A stretch of DNA of 64,000 nucleotides from positions 1 through 64,000 of the forward strand of contig JAQCKF010000016.1 in the NCBI GenBank assembly GCA_027592275.1, in the 5' to 3' direction. This stretch comes from Pseudomonadota bacterium (lineage in GTDB: Bacteria > Pseudomonadota > Gammaproteobacteria > Pseudomonadales > Pseudohongiellaceae). A model generated the notes under the pieces. The model was not told the origin of the DNA and searched no databases. It saw nothing but the letters and a program-made list of their open reading frames with translations. Numbering within the stretch: position 1 is the stretch's first letter; the number at the start of each line of letters is the position of its first letter. The translations under genes were made by a program, and so were the position numbers. This document shows positions 34,907-43,271 of this stretch, one piece after another.

Positions 34907-35137
34907 CGGCCCTCGAACCGACTTATCGAAGCGGGTTTCATCACTTAACTCTTTTACAATTTCAGGCCCTGACGCGATGATCATGGGTTTGCCCATCATG
35001 TTTAGCCAGTAGATGGGACCTAGCTCGCGCGTGAGTTCCATTAGGCTCTGCAATGGCGCTTTCGCATTCAAAGACAGCAAATTTCCAATGAGCGGAGTGC
35101 CAGAAGGGCAAGGGATTGGGTGTAAGGGGTTTTTCAT
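34901..35137 (-). pseudogene. N-terminal fragment of a CYP102-like cytochrome P450
   Basis: The 78 codons begin IPCPSGTPLIGNLLSLNAK and include LQSLMELTRELGPIYWL, MIIASGPEIVKEL and DETRFDKSV. This is the start of a self-sufficient P450 (P450 BM3 type), which should be over 1000 residues with a heme domain and reductase. The frame stops right after RFDKSVRG, where the 70-base GGGGACAG repeat begins, and no more P450 sequence is seen beyond the repeat. Heme-binding cysteine, I-helix and reductase are all missing, so it cannot function. It reads as a gene truncated by, or deleted up to, the repeat. Confidence 0.8.
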
Positions 35138-35297
35138 ACTTGTCTTTAGCTATTCAATTGAGTAAGCGGATTAGGGTTTAGGTCCAAATTACACGAGTTT
35201 TGAGTGTTTGGGTAATTCGGTGCGGCAAATGAGTGGGCACGAAATTGAGAGCGGAATGCACTCGGGCACTGCTATATATAAATCGTCGGGTATTGGC

Positions 35298-36233
35298 TTA
35301 TTCAGACTCTTCTGCACGTTGTTCTAAAATACGTTCTCCCCGTAGAATATTAGTCATGGCATAGTTCCCTTCATGACAGGCGTATTCAAAAAGAGTGTAG
35401 TCATCCAGTCTGGGCATTGGGCGCACTGCCGTCCATGATTTGGTGTATACACTAGGGTCTTCAATAGTGAACTGATAATCAATCATGTCATCTGCAATCC
35501 GTGTAAAACGTTCGATTGCTATTGTGTCTCGTGATGAAGGAAACCTGTGCACAGTCTTATCGCTAAAATTAGCGGTTTCTACAACTAGAGTATTGCCTTC
35601 CCAGTGGCCTCTGGAATCTCCGTTCCACTGTCTAATATTGTCACTTAATTTGGGCTTCTCTGTTATTGGAATGATGCGCACATCGTGAATCATTTCCACA
35701 ACAATGGCGACGTAGTTTTCATTTTGTACAATTTGATAGCTGTTATTGTACCCTGTCGAGATCGGTGGTACTCCGTGATAGGTGATGCACCGATCCCAAT
35801 TGGTTCGATCCAACCAGGAATCAGCAGGATGTTCCCGAGCGTAAACAGCGGCTGCCTCTTGTTTAGCTATGCTTTCCGGCAGCAATGGAAGCCTGCCATC
35901 CACTGGCTCGACAATTAAACTTGTGCGTAGATCAGAAGAAACTTCACCACGGTCGAACCATCCAGCATTGTAGGTGCCTACATCGCCAGGACGATCAATT
36001 GATTCGGTTTGGGTTCGGGCATAAATTTCAGCAGCTTCTTCTTCAGTATAAAACTCCTTATTTTCCAGATTCCTTGGTCTTTGTAGTGGAGTTAAGCTGG
36101 CATAGGACCACTTTCCCATAATGTCGGGATCGCCCCAGGGCGTTCGCTTGTTGTATTCGTCGGAATCAACTTGAGCAATTGCTGTGGAGCTAGAAATTGC
36201 GAAAGCGTATACAGCGAAGAGCATTTTTCCCAT
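35298..36233 (-). CDS. YEYACHEGNY-family secreted protein, second intact copy
   Basis: A 311-residue exported protein with a short signal peptide (MLFAVYAFAISSSTAIAQ). The mature part reads WGDPDIMGKWSYASLTPLQRPRNL. It has FYTEEEAAEIYART, RTSLIVEPVDGRLP, RCITYHGVPP, NNSYQIVQNENYVAIVVEMIHD, WNGDSRGHWEGNTLVVETANF, ERFTRI and the FEYACHEGNYAM end block. It is closer to the copy at 41973 than to that at 6139 (both share the SRGHWEG and TEEE segments). Function is unknown; the repeated Cys-His-Glu end block is the best candidate active or metal site. GGAG lies upstream of the ATG. Single gene. Confidence 0.85.
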   Translation of the reverse strand: MGKMLFAVYAFAISSSTAIAQVDSDEYNKRTPWGDPDIMGKWSYASLTPLQRPRNLENKEFYTEEEAAEIYARTQTESIDRPGDVGTYNAGWFDRGEVSSDLRTSLIVEPVDGRLPLLPESIAKQEAAAVYAREHPADSWLDRTNWDRCITYHGVPPISTGYNNSYQIVQNENYVAIVVEMIHDVRIIPITEKPKLSDNIRQWNGDSRGHWEGNTLVVETANFSDKTVHRFPSSRDTIAIERFTRIADDMIDYQFTIEDPSVYTKSWTAVRPMPRLDDYTLFEYACHEGNYAMTNILRGERILEQRAEESE

Positions 36234-36637
36234 CTTCTTTCTCCATCATCACAATTGACATTAGCGCTACCCGTCATTCCACTTTGCTTTGGCGTTCTAG
36301 AAGCAGGGGACACCAATAACTTAGTCAAATATATCGATCTAATCATTCTCTTGTCCAATCTTTCTGCCTCTCGAAATCCATTTGCAACCAGAGGGATCAG
36401 AGTATTTTGATTCGCAGATGCACATGCCGCTGTGCATGATCTGTTCAATTTTGGGCGCCATTTGATACCAGCAGAGAATCATAGGTATTTCCACCTGCGT
36501 GCTTTTGCGTCTTGAGAAAAGGCAATGTCAATACCGCAGCAGAGTACAAATTAGAGCGGGCGCGTGACTTTCGTCCGCGCCCTGCTGACTAGTTTTTATG
36601 CTTCCCTGTGTAAGCAAAGCTCTTAACAACCAAGAGA
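36234..36637. other. 404-base intergenic gap with a terminator-like hairpin
   Basis: GGGCGCG (36558-36564) and CGCGCCC (36576-36582) form a 7-base GC stem about 55 bases past the stop of the NHL gene, which reads on the minus strand. The T-run after it is weak. The rest of the gap presumably carries the promoter of the YEYACHEGNY gene at its left side. No gene is seen. Confidence 0.45.
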
Positions 36638-37782
36638 TTACTGCTTGGTGACGAGTTTCTGAACGCGCCAGTTAATCAATTCGGCGACCCAAATTTCATC
36701 TTCCGAAGGACAGGCGATGCCGTGGATCCAACCGAATTCACCCAGATTGCGCCCGGGCTGACCGTAGACACCCAATACCTCTCCTTGCAAAGACACCTTG
36801 TAGACACGACTTGGATACAGGTCACCAATAAACAACACGGGGTTAGGCCCCGGTGTCATGCACAAGGCATCGGGTGCGCCGGGAGACTGTGAACCGGTGG
36901 TGCCGTTTGGGTTTTCTCTGCCGTAGGTAATCTTGCCGCGCGAGGTATCTACCGGCACATCCACTGTGAACTCGCGAATGTAGTTGCCATCCTTATCGAA
37001 TACCTGAATGCGGCGGTTTCCACGGTCGGCAACATAGATTTCATCGGCCGGAGACACGGCAATGCCATGGGGCGTATCAAACTGGCCAGGCCAGGCCCTG
37101 TGCCCAATGAGCCCCAGCTGGCTATCCACTCGCCGCGAGCGTTCACCTTGCCGACACGCGAGTTGATGTAACCATCACTGAAGTAGGAACTGCCTTCGGA
37201 ATCCCAGGCCACATCGGTGGGCTGGTTGAACACATTGTCACTGTGTACTGGCAGCGGATTACGTGGATTTATGCCTTCAGGCACCTCGATAGCCACGCCC
37301 ATGCGCTCGAACTTACGCGCCATCTGGGTTTCCCAGTCTGGCGGAACCTGTATATGCGAGGCCTCGGCCTTACGACCAAATACTCTGTCCACGTGGCCCT
37401 CTGGTGTGAAGCGCAGAATCATATTCGAGCCCTTGTCCACCACCCAGATATTGTCATCGGGATCGATACGAACCGCATGGGCATAGGACCAAGCATTCAG
37501 GTTCTTGCCGATCTCGCGAACGTAGTTGCCGTCGGCGTCGAATTCCAGCAGCTGCGCCGCCGTTGCCATATAGGCCGGCCCGTGCGCGCTGCCACCACGA
37601 GAAAAGATGAACACATGGCCGTGAGAATTTACCGCCACACCGGCGATCTCACCGAAGTGGATGTCCGCGGGTAATTTCAAGGGATTGGGAACAGATTCAA
37701 AGGGAAGTTCAGGTACATTCTGCGCCAACGCTGGGCTGATCATCAAGCCCAGTAATGCGACTGCAACTAATACACGTTTCAT
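36638..37782 (-). pseudogene. NHL-type six-bladed propeller protein, split by a frameshift
   Basis: Two overlapping frames together encode one secreted NHL-repeat protein. The first part (ATG 37782, signal MKRVLVAVALLGLMISPALAQ) carries blades such as WSYAHAVRIDPDDNIWVVD and QPTDVAWDSEGSSYFSDGY up to ASWGSLGTGPG. The second continues QFDTPHGIAVSPADEIYVAD and ends with EDEIWVAELINWRVQKLV. The break falls at a tandem CCAGG CCAGG on the plus strand (37086-37095). Removing one copy restores GTGPGQFDTPHG, the expected junction, and about 381 residues. The family includes peptidyl-amidoglycolate-lyase-like proteins. It may be a real 5-base slippage mutation or a read error; in this sequence it is inactive. 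Confidence 0.85.
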
Positions 37783-38108
37783 AATCACTACTTCTATGGG
37801 AGCTCTCTATGGAAGCCGGGATAGGCTGCCTTATTGTTATTGGAGAGCCGACTTTAATAGATAATCGGTCAAATACATAGAGGAAAGCACACAGCGCCAG
37901 CGGCGGGTTCCCCAAAACTTCACGCGCCAACTAATTCGTGTAGAGCCGAAAATGGCGTACCTAGAATGTGCAAGTTTGGCCCTCTCGATAGCTCAGCTTT
38001 ATCGCTAGTTTTTTGAAGACAGAGGGAAAGGTATCTGGCAGACAGTTGCAGAATCTGAAATTGATCGCTCCCACTATAAATAAGTACATCCAGGAATTGG
38101 AGAATTGC
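37783..38108. promoter_or_regulatory. Divergent intergenic region
   Basis: These 326 bases separate the minus-strand NHL gene from the plus-strand hydrolase and probably hold both promoters. I see no gene or repeat. GGAG at about 38099 is the ribosome-binding site for the hydrolase. Confidence 0.35.
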
Positions 38109-39269
38109 ATGAAGAAGGGAAAAGCTTGTCTCTCACTTTTGTTTCTAGCGTTATTTGCTACAACATCACCTGCAATTGCACAGATTGAAACTGTCGACCG
38201 ATTCGTGCCTCACGTCTCCACTGTACCTGCCAATGAGGGAGACCAAGTGGGACTCTATCTGCATGAAAAAATTGATGCCTCGCTGAAAACACAAATTGCC
38301 GCGGGTGCTTCGCCTCAGGGTAAGGTTGTACTATTCATTCACGGCGTCTCTGTTACGTCGGCACCCTCATTCGATTTGCCTTACAAGGACTATAGTTGGA
38401 TGGAGTTCCTGGCAAGCCAGGGCTTCGATACCTTCAGCATAGACCATCAGGGCTATGGCTATTCACCGCAGCCCCACATGGACAATCCCTGTAATTTGAA
38501 TAGCGAAGATCAAGCGTCGATTGATTCAGCGGCTACTACCAATTGCAGTGCCGATTATCAGCGACAACTAACCAGCAGTCAGACCGACTGGGACGAAATT
38601 GATTCCGTTGTCGACTACTTGCGCGAGCTCCGCGGTGTCGACAAAATAAGCATTATCGGTTGGTCGTTGGGAGGAATACGCACAGGAGGCTACGCAGCGA
38701 ACCATGGTGAGAAGCTCGATAAGCTGGTTTTATTCGCCCCTGTGTACCGGCAGGGAAGTGCAGCAACCGCTCCCAGTAATTTTCCAGCCGAGGCTGCACC
38801 ACTCTCGTTACAAACCAAAGATACCCTGCTCAACAATCGCTGGGGATCCAATGTCGCCTGCGAAAACCAAGTCGAAGACGGCATCGCCGAGCTAGCCTGG
38901 CAATCGATTATGAGCTATGACCGATTTGGCTCATCCTGAAATAAGCAGGGGGGTGTTATGCGCGTGCGCTCAGCAAGTTATTGGGGATGGAATGAAGAAG
39001 CTGCTGCGAAAATCACCAATCCAACGCTAATCCTCATAGGCGAGCAAGATGGTTTGTTGCCCGGTACGGTTTCTCTCTACGGCGATCTGACCGGCCTAAG
39101 TAACAAAGCGATTGTCAGAATGGAATGCGCTACACACTTCGCCGTGTGGGAGGCCTCGCAGTACAAATTTATGCAAGAGGCTTCTTTGGAGTGGTTGAAC
39201 GAGAGCACTTATCTTGGGAAATCTATGGGCGAATTCAAAGTTGGCTATGGTGGTGTGGGTATCGACTGA
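38109..39269 (+). pseudogene. Secreted alpha/beta hydrolase interrupted by one in-frame TGA
   Basis: ATG at 38109, with GGAG 6 bases upstream, starts a signal peptide (ACLSLLFLALFATTSPAIAQ). An alpha/beta-hydrolase domain follows: VVLFIHGVSVTS, FSIDHQGYGYS, and nucleophile elbow GWSLGG. The frame stops at TGA 38937-38939 after MSYDRFGSS. The same frame then reads on without interruption from MRVRSASYWGWNEEAAAKI through NPTLILIGEQDGLLP (the acid region) and CATHFAVWE (the histidine) to 39269. One nonsense change, plausibly TGG to TGA, therefore separates the nucleophile from the rest of the triad. Without read-through the product is inactive. A tandem GGGGTCAG repeat begins directly after the final stop. 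Confidence 0.85.
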
Positions 39270-39328
39270 AAGGAATGGGGGTCAGAGTAAATATCCAGAA
39301 AGGAATGGGGGTCAGAGTAAATATCCAG
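39269..39328 (+). repeat. Two exact tandem 30-bp units carrying GGGGTCAGAGTAAAT
   Basis: The unit AAAGGAATGGGGGTCAGAGT plus AAATATCCAG occurs twice back to back (39269-39298, 39299-39328) with no difference. The same sequence, reversed, stands at 24414-24446. The array starts at the stop codon of the broken hydrolase gene. Confidence 0.85.
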
Positions 39329-39374
39329 TAGTTTCTGCCTTTTGGCGTTTTTTCGACTCCGTTTCGCCGGTGTA

Positions 39375-40745
39375 CTAATACGCAATTATGGTCGCTAAAC
39401 TTATCAGCAAGATCGCTCCCGGTGCCAAATAGCGCATCACGAATCGCCAGCTACGATAGGCGAAGTTATTACCCATTCCCAGCTCATCTCGAGTCGCCTC
39501 TTCGGACATCACCCAGCCAACAAAGATCGTGATTAGGAAGGCACTGAACAGGATCAGGTTGTTGACTACAAAAAAATCGATGAGGCGGAAGATGGTTGCT
39601 CCCTCAAGAATTTCGATAAAGCCAAGGGGGGTAAAGTCTGACCAGATGTTGTGTGAAAAAACCGACCCGAGACCGATGAGCCATGCCAGTCCTCCTGCTA
39701 ACAAGGTCATGTGTAGACGCTTACTGTTCTCGCGTTCTATCAGCCGGGAGACTACCGACTCCAGCATGGAGATGGATGTGCTGAGTGCGGCGAATAGCAC
39801 CAGCAGGAGGAAGAGAGTGCCGACGATGGTGCCGCCTGGCATCTGACCGAAGGCCACCGGCAGAGTGACAAACAATAAGCCGGGACCGGAAGTAGGTTCC
39901 AATGAATAGGCGAAGACGATGGGGAAGATGGCCATTCCCGCCAGCATGTCTACGGAGACATTGGCTCCGGCAATAGACAAAGCCACACGGGGAATGGAGG
40001 CCTGTTTATCCAGATAGGCGCCGTAGGCGATGATCCCGCCACCACCGACACTCAGTGAGAAGAAAGCTTGGCCAAGTGCTAACAGGACTATGTCGGAGTT
40101 AACTTTGGAAAAATCCGGTTTGAACATGAAGGCAAAGGCTTCGCCAAAGTTTCCAGTCACGGCGGCATAAACGACCAGTATTAGCAGCGCAATAAAGAGG
40201 GCTGGCATCATAACTTTCACCGTCTTCTCCACACCCTGTCGAATGCCTCTGGCGACAATGAACATAGTTAATAGCATGAAGACACCGTGCCAGAAGGTCA
40301 TGCCAACTACACTCGCCTGTACTTCAGCAAAGAGCTGGCTGGATTGCTCACCACTGATACCTTCGAAGGCACCGGCCAGCGACCTGGGGATGTAGGCTAG
40401 CACCCAACCTGCCACCACACTGAAGAAAGTCAGCGCGAGAAAGGCTACACAAATCGCTATCCAGCCTAGGTATTTCCAGTTCGGACTTTTACCCTCCGCT
40501 ACCGCCAGAGCTTGCGTACTGCCTGCAGGGCTTCTGCGCCCGCGGCGGCCGATCACTATCATGGCCATCAGGCAAGGTATGCCAAAGAAGACGATAAACA
40601 GGAAGTAGAAGAAGATGAAGGCGCCACCTCCGTTTTCTCCAGCCATGAAGGTAAAGCGCCAGATATTACCGAGACCCACGGCACTGCCCATCGCCGCCAG
40701 GATAAATCCCCAGCGTGAAGCGAACTCAACCTTATTGGTATTCAC
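39375..40745 (-). CDS. Sodium-dependent transporter, NSS/SNF family
   Basis: A 456-residue membrane protein with about 11-12 helices. The opening FASRWGFILAAMGSAVGLGNIWRFTFMAGENGGGAF contains the sodium- and substrate-binding first helix of LeuT-like transporters. QAFFSLSVGGGGIIAYGAYLD is the helix-6 region. Such proteins import amino acids or amines with Na+. The start is GTG at 40745 with GGGAG 9 bases upstream. It is read in the same direction as the amidohydrolase 78 bases upstream, so they could be one transcript. Confidence 0.9.
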   Translation of the reverse strand: MNTNKVEFASRWGFILAAMGSAVGLGNIWRFTFMAGENGGGAFIFFYFLFIVFFGIPCLMAMIVIGRRGRRSPAGSTQALAVAEGKSPNWKYLGWIAICVAFLALTFFSVVAGWVLAYIPRSLAGAFEGISGEQSSQLFAEVQASVVGMTFWHGVFMLLTMFIVARGIRQGVEKTVKVMMPALFIALLILVVYAAVTGNFGEAFAFMFKPDFSKVNSDIVLLALGQAFFSLSVGGGGIIAYGAYLDKQASIPRVALSIAGANVSVDMLAGMAIFPIVFAYSLEPTSGPGLLFVTLPVAFGQMPGGTIVGTLFLLLVLFAALSTSISMLESVVSRLIERENSKRLHMTLLAGGLAWLIGLGSVFSHNIWSDFTPLGFIEILEGATIFRLIDFFVVNNLILFSAFLITIFVGWVMSEEATRDELGMGNNFAYRSWRFVMRYLAPGAILLISLATIIAY

Positions 40746-40823
40746 CTATGCGCTCCCTCTCAACCTGTATGGCCGGTGTGCAGTTTGCCTATACTTGTTC
40801 TGACCGATTGCGCCGTATCGGGA

Positions 40824-41804
40824 CTAAAGCCCAAATACGGTTTCTGCATTACGATGACGTATTGCGGCGCATTGGTCATCAGGCAGCAGGCCTGTGTTGG
40901 TCTTGGCGCCCACCGTATCGAAAACTTGATGGGGCCAGTCGGTGCCGAACATAACTCGGTCGCTGCCGACGATGGAAATGAGATACTGCAGTGCTCTCGC
41001 ATCATAAGTGATGCAGTCATAGTAGATATGACGAAGATAATCGGTGGGTTTCTGTTGCATCTTGCGCCGCTGGGGAAGTTCTACTTCGTCGCCTTTTTCG
41101 AAACGTCCAACCAAGTAGGGTAAAGCGGATCCACCGTGGGAGGCAATCAGTTTGAGATTAGGATATTTATCGAAGAAGCCGTCGAAGATCATGCGAGTTA
41201 TCGCCAACGTAGTATCGAACATGAATCCGACTGACCAGCTGAGATCGAATTCTCCCATGGCCATTTGATCGGCACCGGGCGGGTCGGTAGGGTGAAGCAA
41301 AACCGGCAGGCTCCGCTTATCGATTTCCTCCCAGATTGGTGCGAAGAATTCCTCGGTGAGACACCTGCCAGTCACATTGGCAAGTACCATCACGCCACTG
41401 GCACCGTTGTCGCAGGATCGCTTGAGCTCTTCTACCGCTAGTTCCGGATACTCCCAGGGCAGAGAAGTATACCAACGGATTCTATCTGGGTAGGTGCTGT
41501 GCGCCTCAGCCATTGTGTCATTGGATTCCCGCGCCGCCATGCAGCTGACTTCTTCGCCACCGAAGTAAACATTCGGGCAAGTGAGGGAAACTATCGAGAC
41601 ATCGATACCCGTGGCGTCCATCTGTTTGATTCTAAGATCATAGTCAAAGTGCCCGGGCTGCGGAAATGCCACTGGTGTCTCGCCGCGGTAGATTTCTTCA
41701 TGCCCATCGGGGCGCAGCTTCATTCCATACTCGCCTCCTTGCTCACGCAGAATCTCTAACCAGCGGCGGGTGTAAGCATGGGTGTGAACATCGATGATTG
41801 TCAT
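40824..41804 (-). CDS. ACMSD-like metal-dependent amidohydrolase/decarboxylase
   Basis: A 326-residue TIM-barrel protein of the amidohydrolase_2 group. IDVHTHAY gives the N-terminal HxH metal ligands. LPVLLHPTDPP, KLIASHGGSALPYLVGRF and MFGTDWPH supply the later histidine and aspartate. The closest known activity is 2-amino-3-carboxymuconate-semialdehyde decarboxylase and related resorcylate-type decarboxylases; the exact substrate cannot be told. Cytoplasmic. ATG preceded by AGGAG. The sodium symporter downstream could supply its substrate or precursor, for example an aromatic amino acid (speculative). Confidence 0.87.
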   Translation of the reverse strand: MTIIDVHTHAYTRRWLEILREQGGEYGMKLRPDGHEEIYRGETPVAFPQPGHFDYDLRIKQMDATGIDVSIVSLTCPNVYFGGEEVSCMAARESNDTMAEAHSTYPDRIRWYTSLPWEYPELAVEELKRSCDNGASGVMVLANVTGRCLTEEFFAPIWEEIDKRSLPVLLHPTDPPGADQMAMGEFDLSWSVGFMFDTTLAITRMIFDGFFDKYPNLKLIASHGGSALPYLVGRFEKGDEVELPQRRKMQQKPTDYLRHIYYDCITYDARALQYLISIVGSDRVMFGTDWPHQVFDTVGAKTNTGLLPDDQCAAIRHRNAETVFGL

Positions 41805-41939
41805 TGGCGCAGCTCCTAAATAAACATTCGTCAGACTATACGAGTGTTTGTTGGGAATGTAAAAAGTAACAACAAGAACGTGGGATAGGGAGTTGGAATA
41901 GCTGGAAATAAAGGTGACAGGAATTAAAGGAGACAGCTA

Positions 41940-41964
41940 CAACTTGACAACTTAGTGCCCCCAT
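41940..41964. repeat. AACTTGACAACTTAGTG repeat motif
   Basis: ACAACTTGACAACTTAGTGC resembles the AAGTTGTTAAGCTGTCAGTG arm at 24365 and the copy at 51170. A degenerate AAAGGAGACAG lies just left of it at about 41924, so this may be a worn composite repeat. It sits at the 3' end of the YEYACHEGNY gene. Confidence 0.4.
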
Positions 41965-41972
41965 TTTTCCTT

Positions 41973-42968
41973 CTAATCTATGCCTTCTTCAGCTCGTGCG
42001 TCTTCGGCTCTTGCTCCACGTAGAATGTTGAGCAAGCCATAGTTACCCTCGTGGCAGGCATATTCGTAGAGAAGTCCGTCTACTTTAGTCAGCGGAATTA
42101 TCCCCGTTATCTTATCCGTGTAGGCTTGAGGGTCATCGACAGTAAACTCATAGGAAATAGAGTCATCGCTAAGCCGTGTGAATCGTTCGATGAGAAACTT
42201 ATCGTCAGACTTTCCGCCCGCACCAAATGATTGAGTCAGCCCGTTAAAATTTCGGGATTCAACCACTAGGGTTTCGCCTTCCCAGTGGCCGCGAGAATCG
42301 CCTGACCATAAGCCGATGCTGTCATCTAAAGGGCTACGTTCATCCAATGGGACGATGCGCGCGTCATGCACCATTTCTATCATGATGACTACATGATCCC
42401 GGCTCTGAACGATTTGTAGATTATTGTTGTAGAGACTGGGTTGGATAGGTGGGCCGGCATTGAACCCTACGATACAGCGTTCCCCCAGTCCTCTGTCTTC
42501 CGGGCCATCGCTACCAATACCGCCGCCGGTAAATCTCACCGGGCGTTCGCCGTCGATATCAGGGTCGAGTCGTCCCTGAACAACGATTGCTCCTTCGGCA
42601 TAGGCAGGCAGTCGGCCATTGGTTGGGTAGACGATGATTGAGGTGCGCGCGACGTCTGCGATTCCACCTGTTTCAACCCAGAAGTCGTTGTAGGCCTCGT
42701 TGACTCCTCCATTGGGAATCGCGGCGTCTGAACCCTCATCTCGGGCAGTTCTACGCGAGCGAATTTCGGCAATCTCTTCCTCGGTCATATACTCACGCTT
42801 ACCATATTGTGCAGGTCTTTGCATGGGTATGTCTGAGGAGAAATTCCATACGCCTTGCAGGTCCGGTTGATCCCACTCGGTTTTTGGCACGTTATAATTT
42901 TCTGCTGACCATGCGTTACTCCACAGCACTAAACTCGCAATCGTGGGTACTAGAAGCCGCAGGTTCAT
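41973..42968 (-). CDS. YEYACHEGNY-family secreted protein, third intact copy
   Basis: A 331-residue protein with a signal peptide (LVPTIASLVLWSNAWSAE). The mature part includes WDQPDLQGVWNFSSDIPMQRPAQYG, YMTEEEIAEIRSRRTARDEG, RTSIIVYPTNGRLPAY, ERCIVGFNAGPP, NNNLQIVQSRDHVVIMIEMVHDARIVP, WSGDSRGHWEGETLVVESRNFNG, ERFTRLSDDSISYEFTVDDPQAY and the YEYACHEGNYGL end block. Compared with the other copies it has a longer middle part. Function unknown; expected to be periplasmic. AGGA precedes the ATG. It is divergent from a heme-less quinoprotein gene. Confidence 0.85.
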   Translation of the reverse strand: MNLRLLVPTIASLVLWSNAWSAENYNVPKTEWDQPDLQGVWNFSSDIPMQRPAQYGKREYMTEEEIAEIRSRRTARDEGSDAAIPNGGVNEAYNDFWVETGGIADVARTSIIVYPTNGRLPAYAEGAIVVQGRLDPDIDGERPVRFTGGGIGSDGPEDRGLGERCIVGFNAGPPIQPSLYNNNLQIVQSRDHVVIMIEMVHDARIVPLDERSPLDDSIGLWSGDSRGHWEGETLVVESRNFNGLTQSFGAGGKSDDKFLIERFTRLSDDSISYEFTVDDPQAYTDKITGIIPLTKVDGLLYEYACHEGNYGLLNILRGARAEDARAEEGID

Positions 42969-43071
42969 CGCTTGATTCCTGAGAGTGTCTTTCGTGGTTA
43001 TTGGAATTGACTGTCAAAAACTACTCCTTCTATGAAGCATTTGCCAGAGTATTTTCGCAATAGTTAGTAAC

Positions 43072-43152
43072 GAGGTCAGAGTTAATTTCTAGAGCAGCCA
43101 AAGCAGCCAATGCAGCCAATGCAGCCAATGCAGCCAATGGGGTCAGAGTAAC
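43072..43152. repeat. Five 9-bp GCAGCCAAT units flanked by GGTCAGAG motifs
   Basis: GCAGCCAAA (43094-43102) is followed by four copies of GCAGCCAAT (43103-43138). The block is framed by GGTCAGAGTTAATTT (43072-43086) and GGGGTCAGAGTAAC (43139-43152), both related to the 39269 repeat in the same orientation. It lies in the 303-base gap upstream of the quinoprotein gene; no gene is seen there. Confidence 0.85.
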
Positions 43153-43271
43153 TTGGTTGGCCTGAGTGTTCAAAAGATCAAGTTGCTCCGATCCTTTAGC
43201 CCGGCAACTTGTGATGGTGCAGCGATGAGAATATGCTCAGAGTCAGGTTCTTCGAACAAATAGGTGTCACT

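Noticed and set aside
36092-36448. A 118-codon minus-strand frame overlapping the YEYACHEGNY gene start
   Set aside because: It covers the start of a well-supported gene and its upstream region in another frame and has no recognisable domain.
38937-38939. TGA in the hydrolase as a selenocysteine or recoding site
   Set aside because: It is not near the catalytic residues, I see no convincing stem-loop just downstream, and this family is not known to use selenocysteine. A nonsense mutation is simpler.
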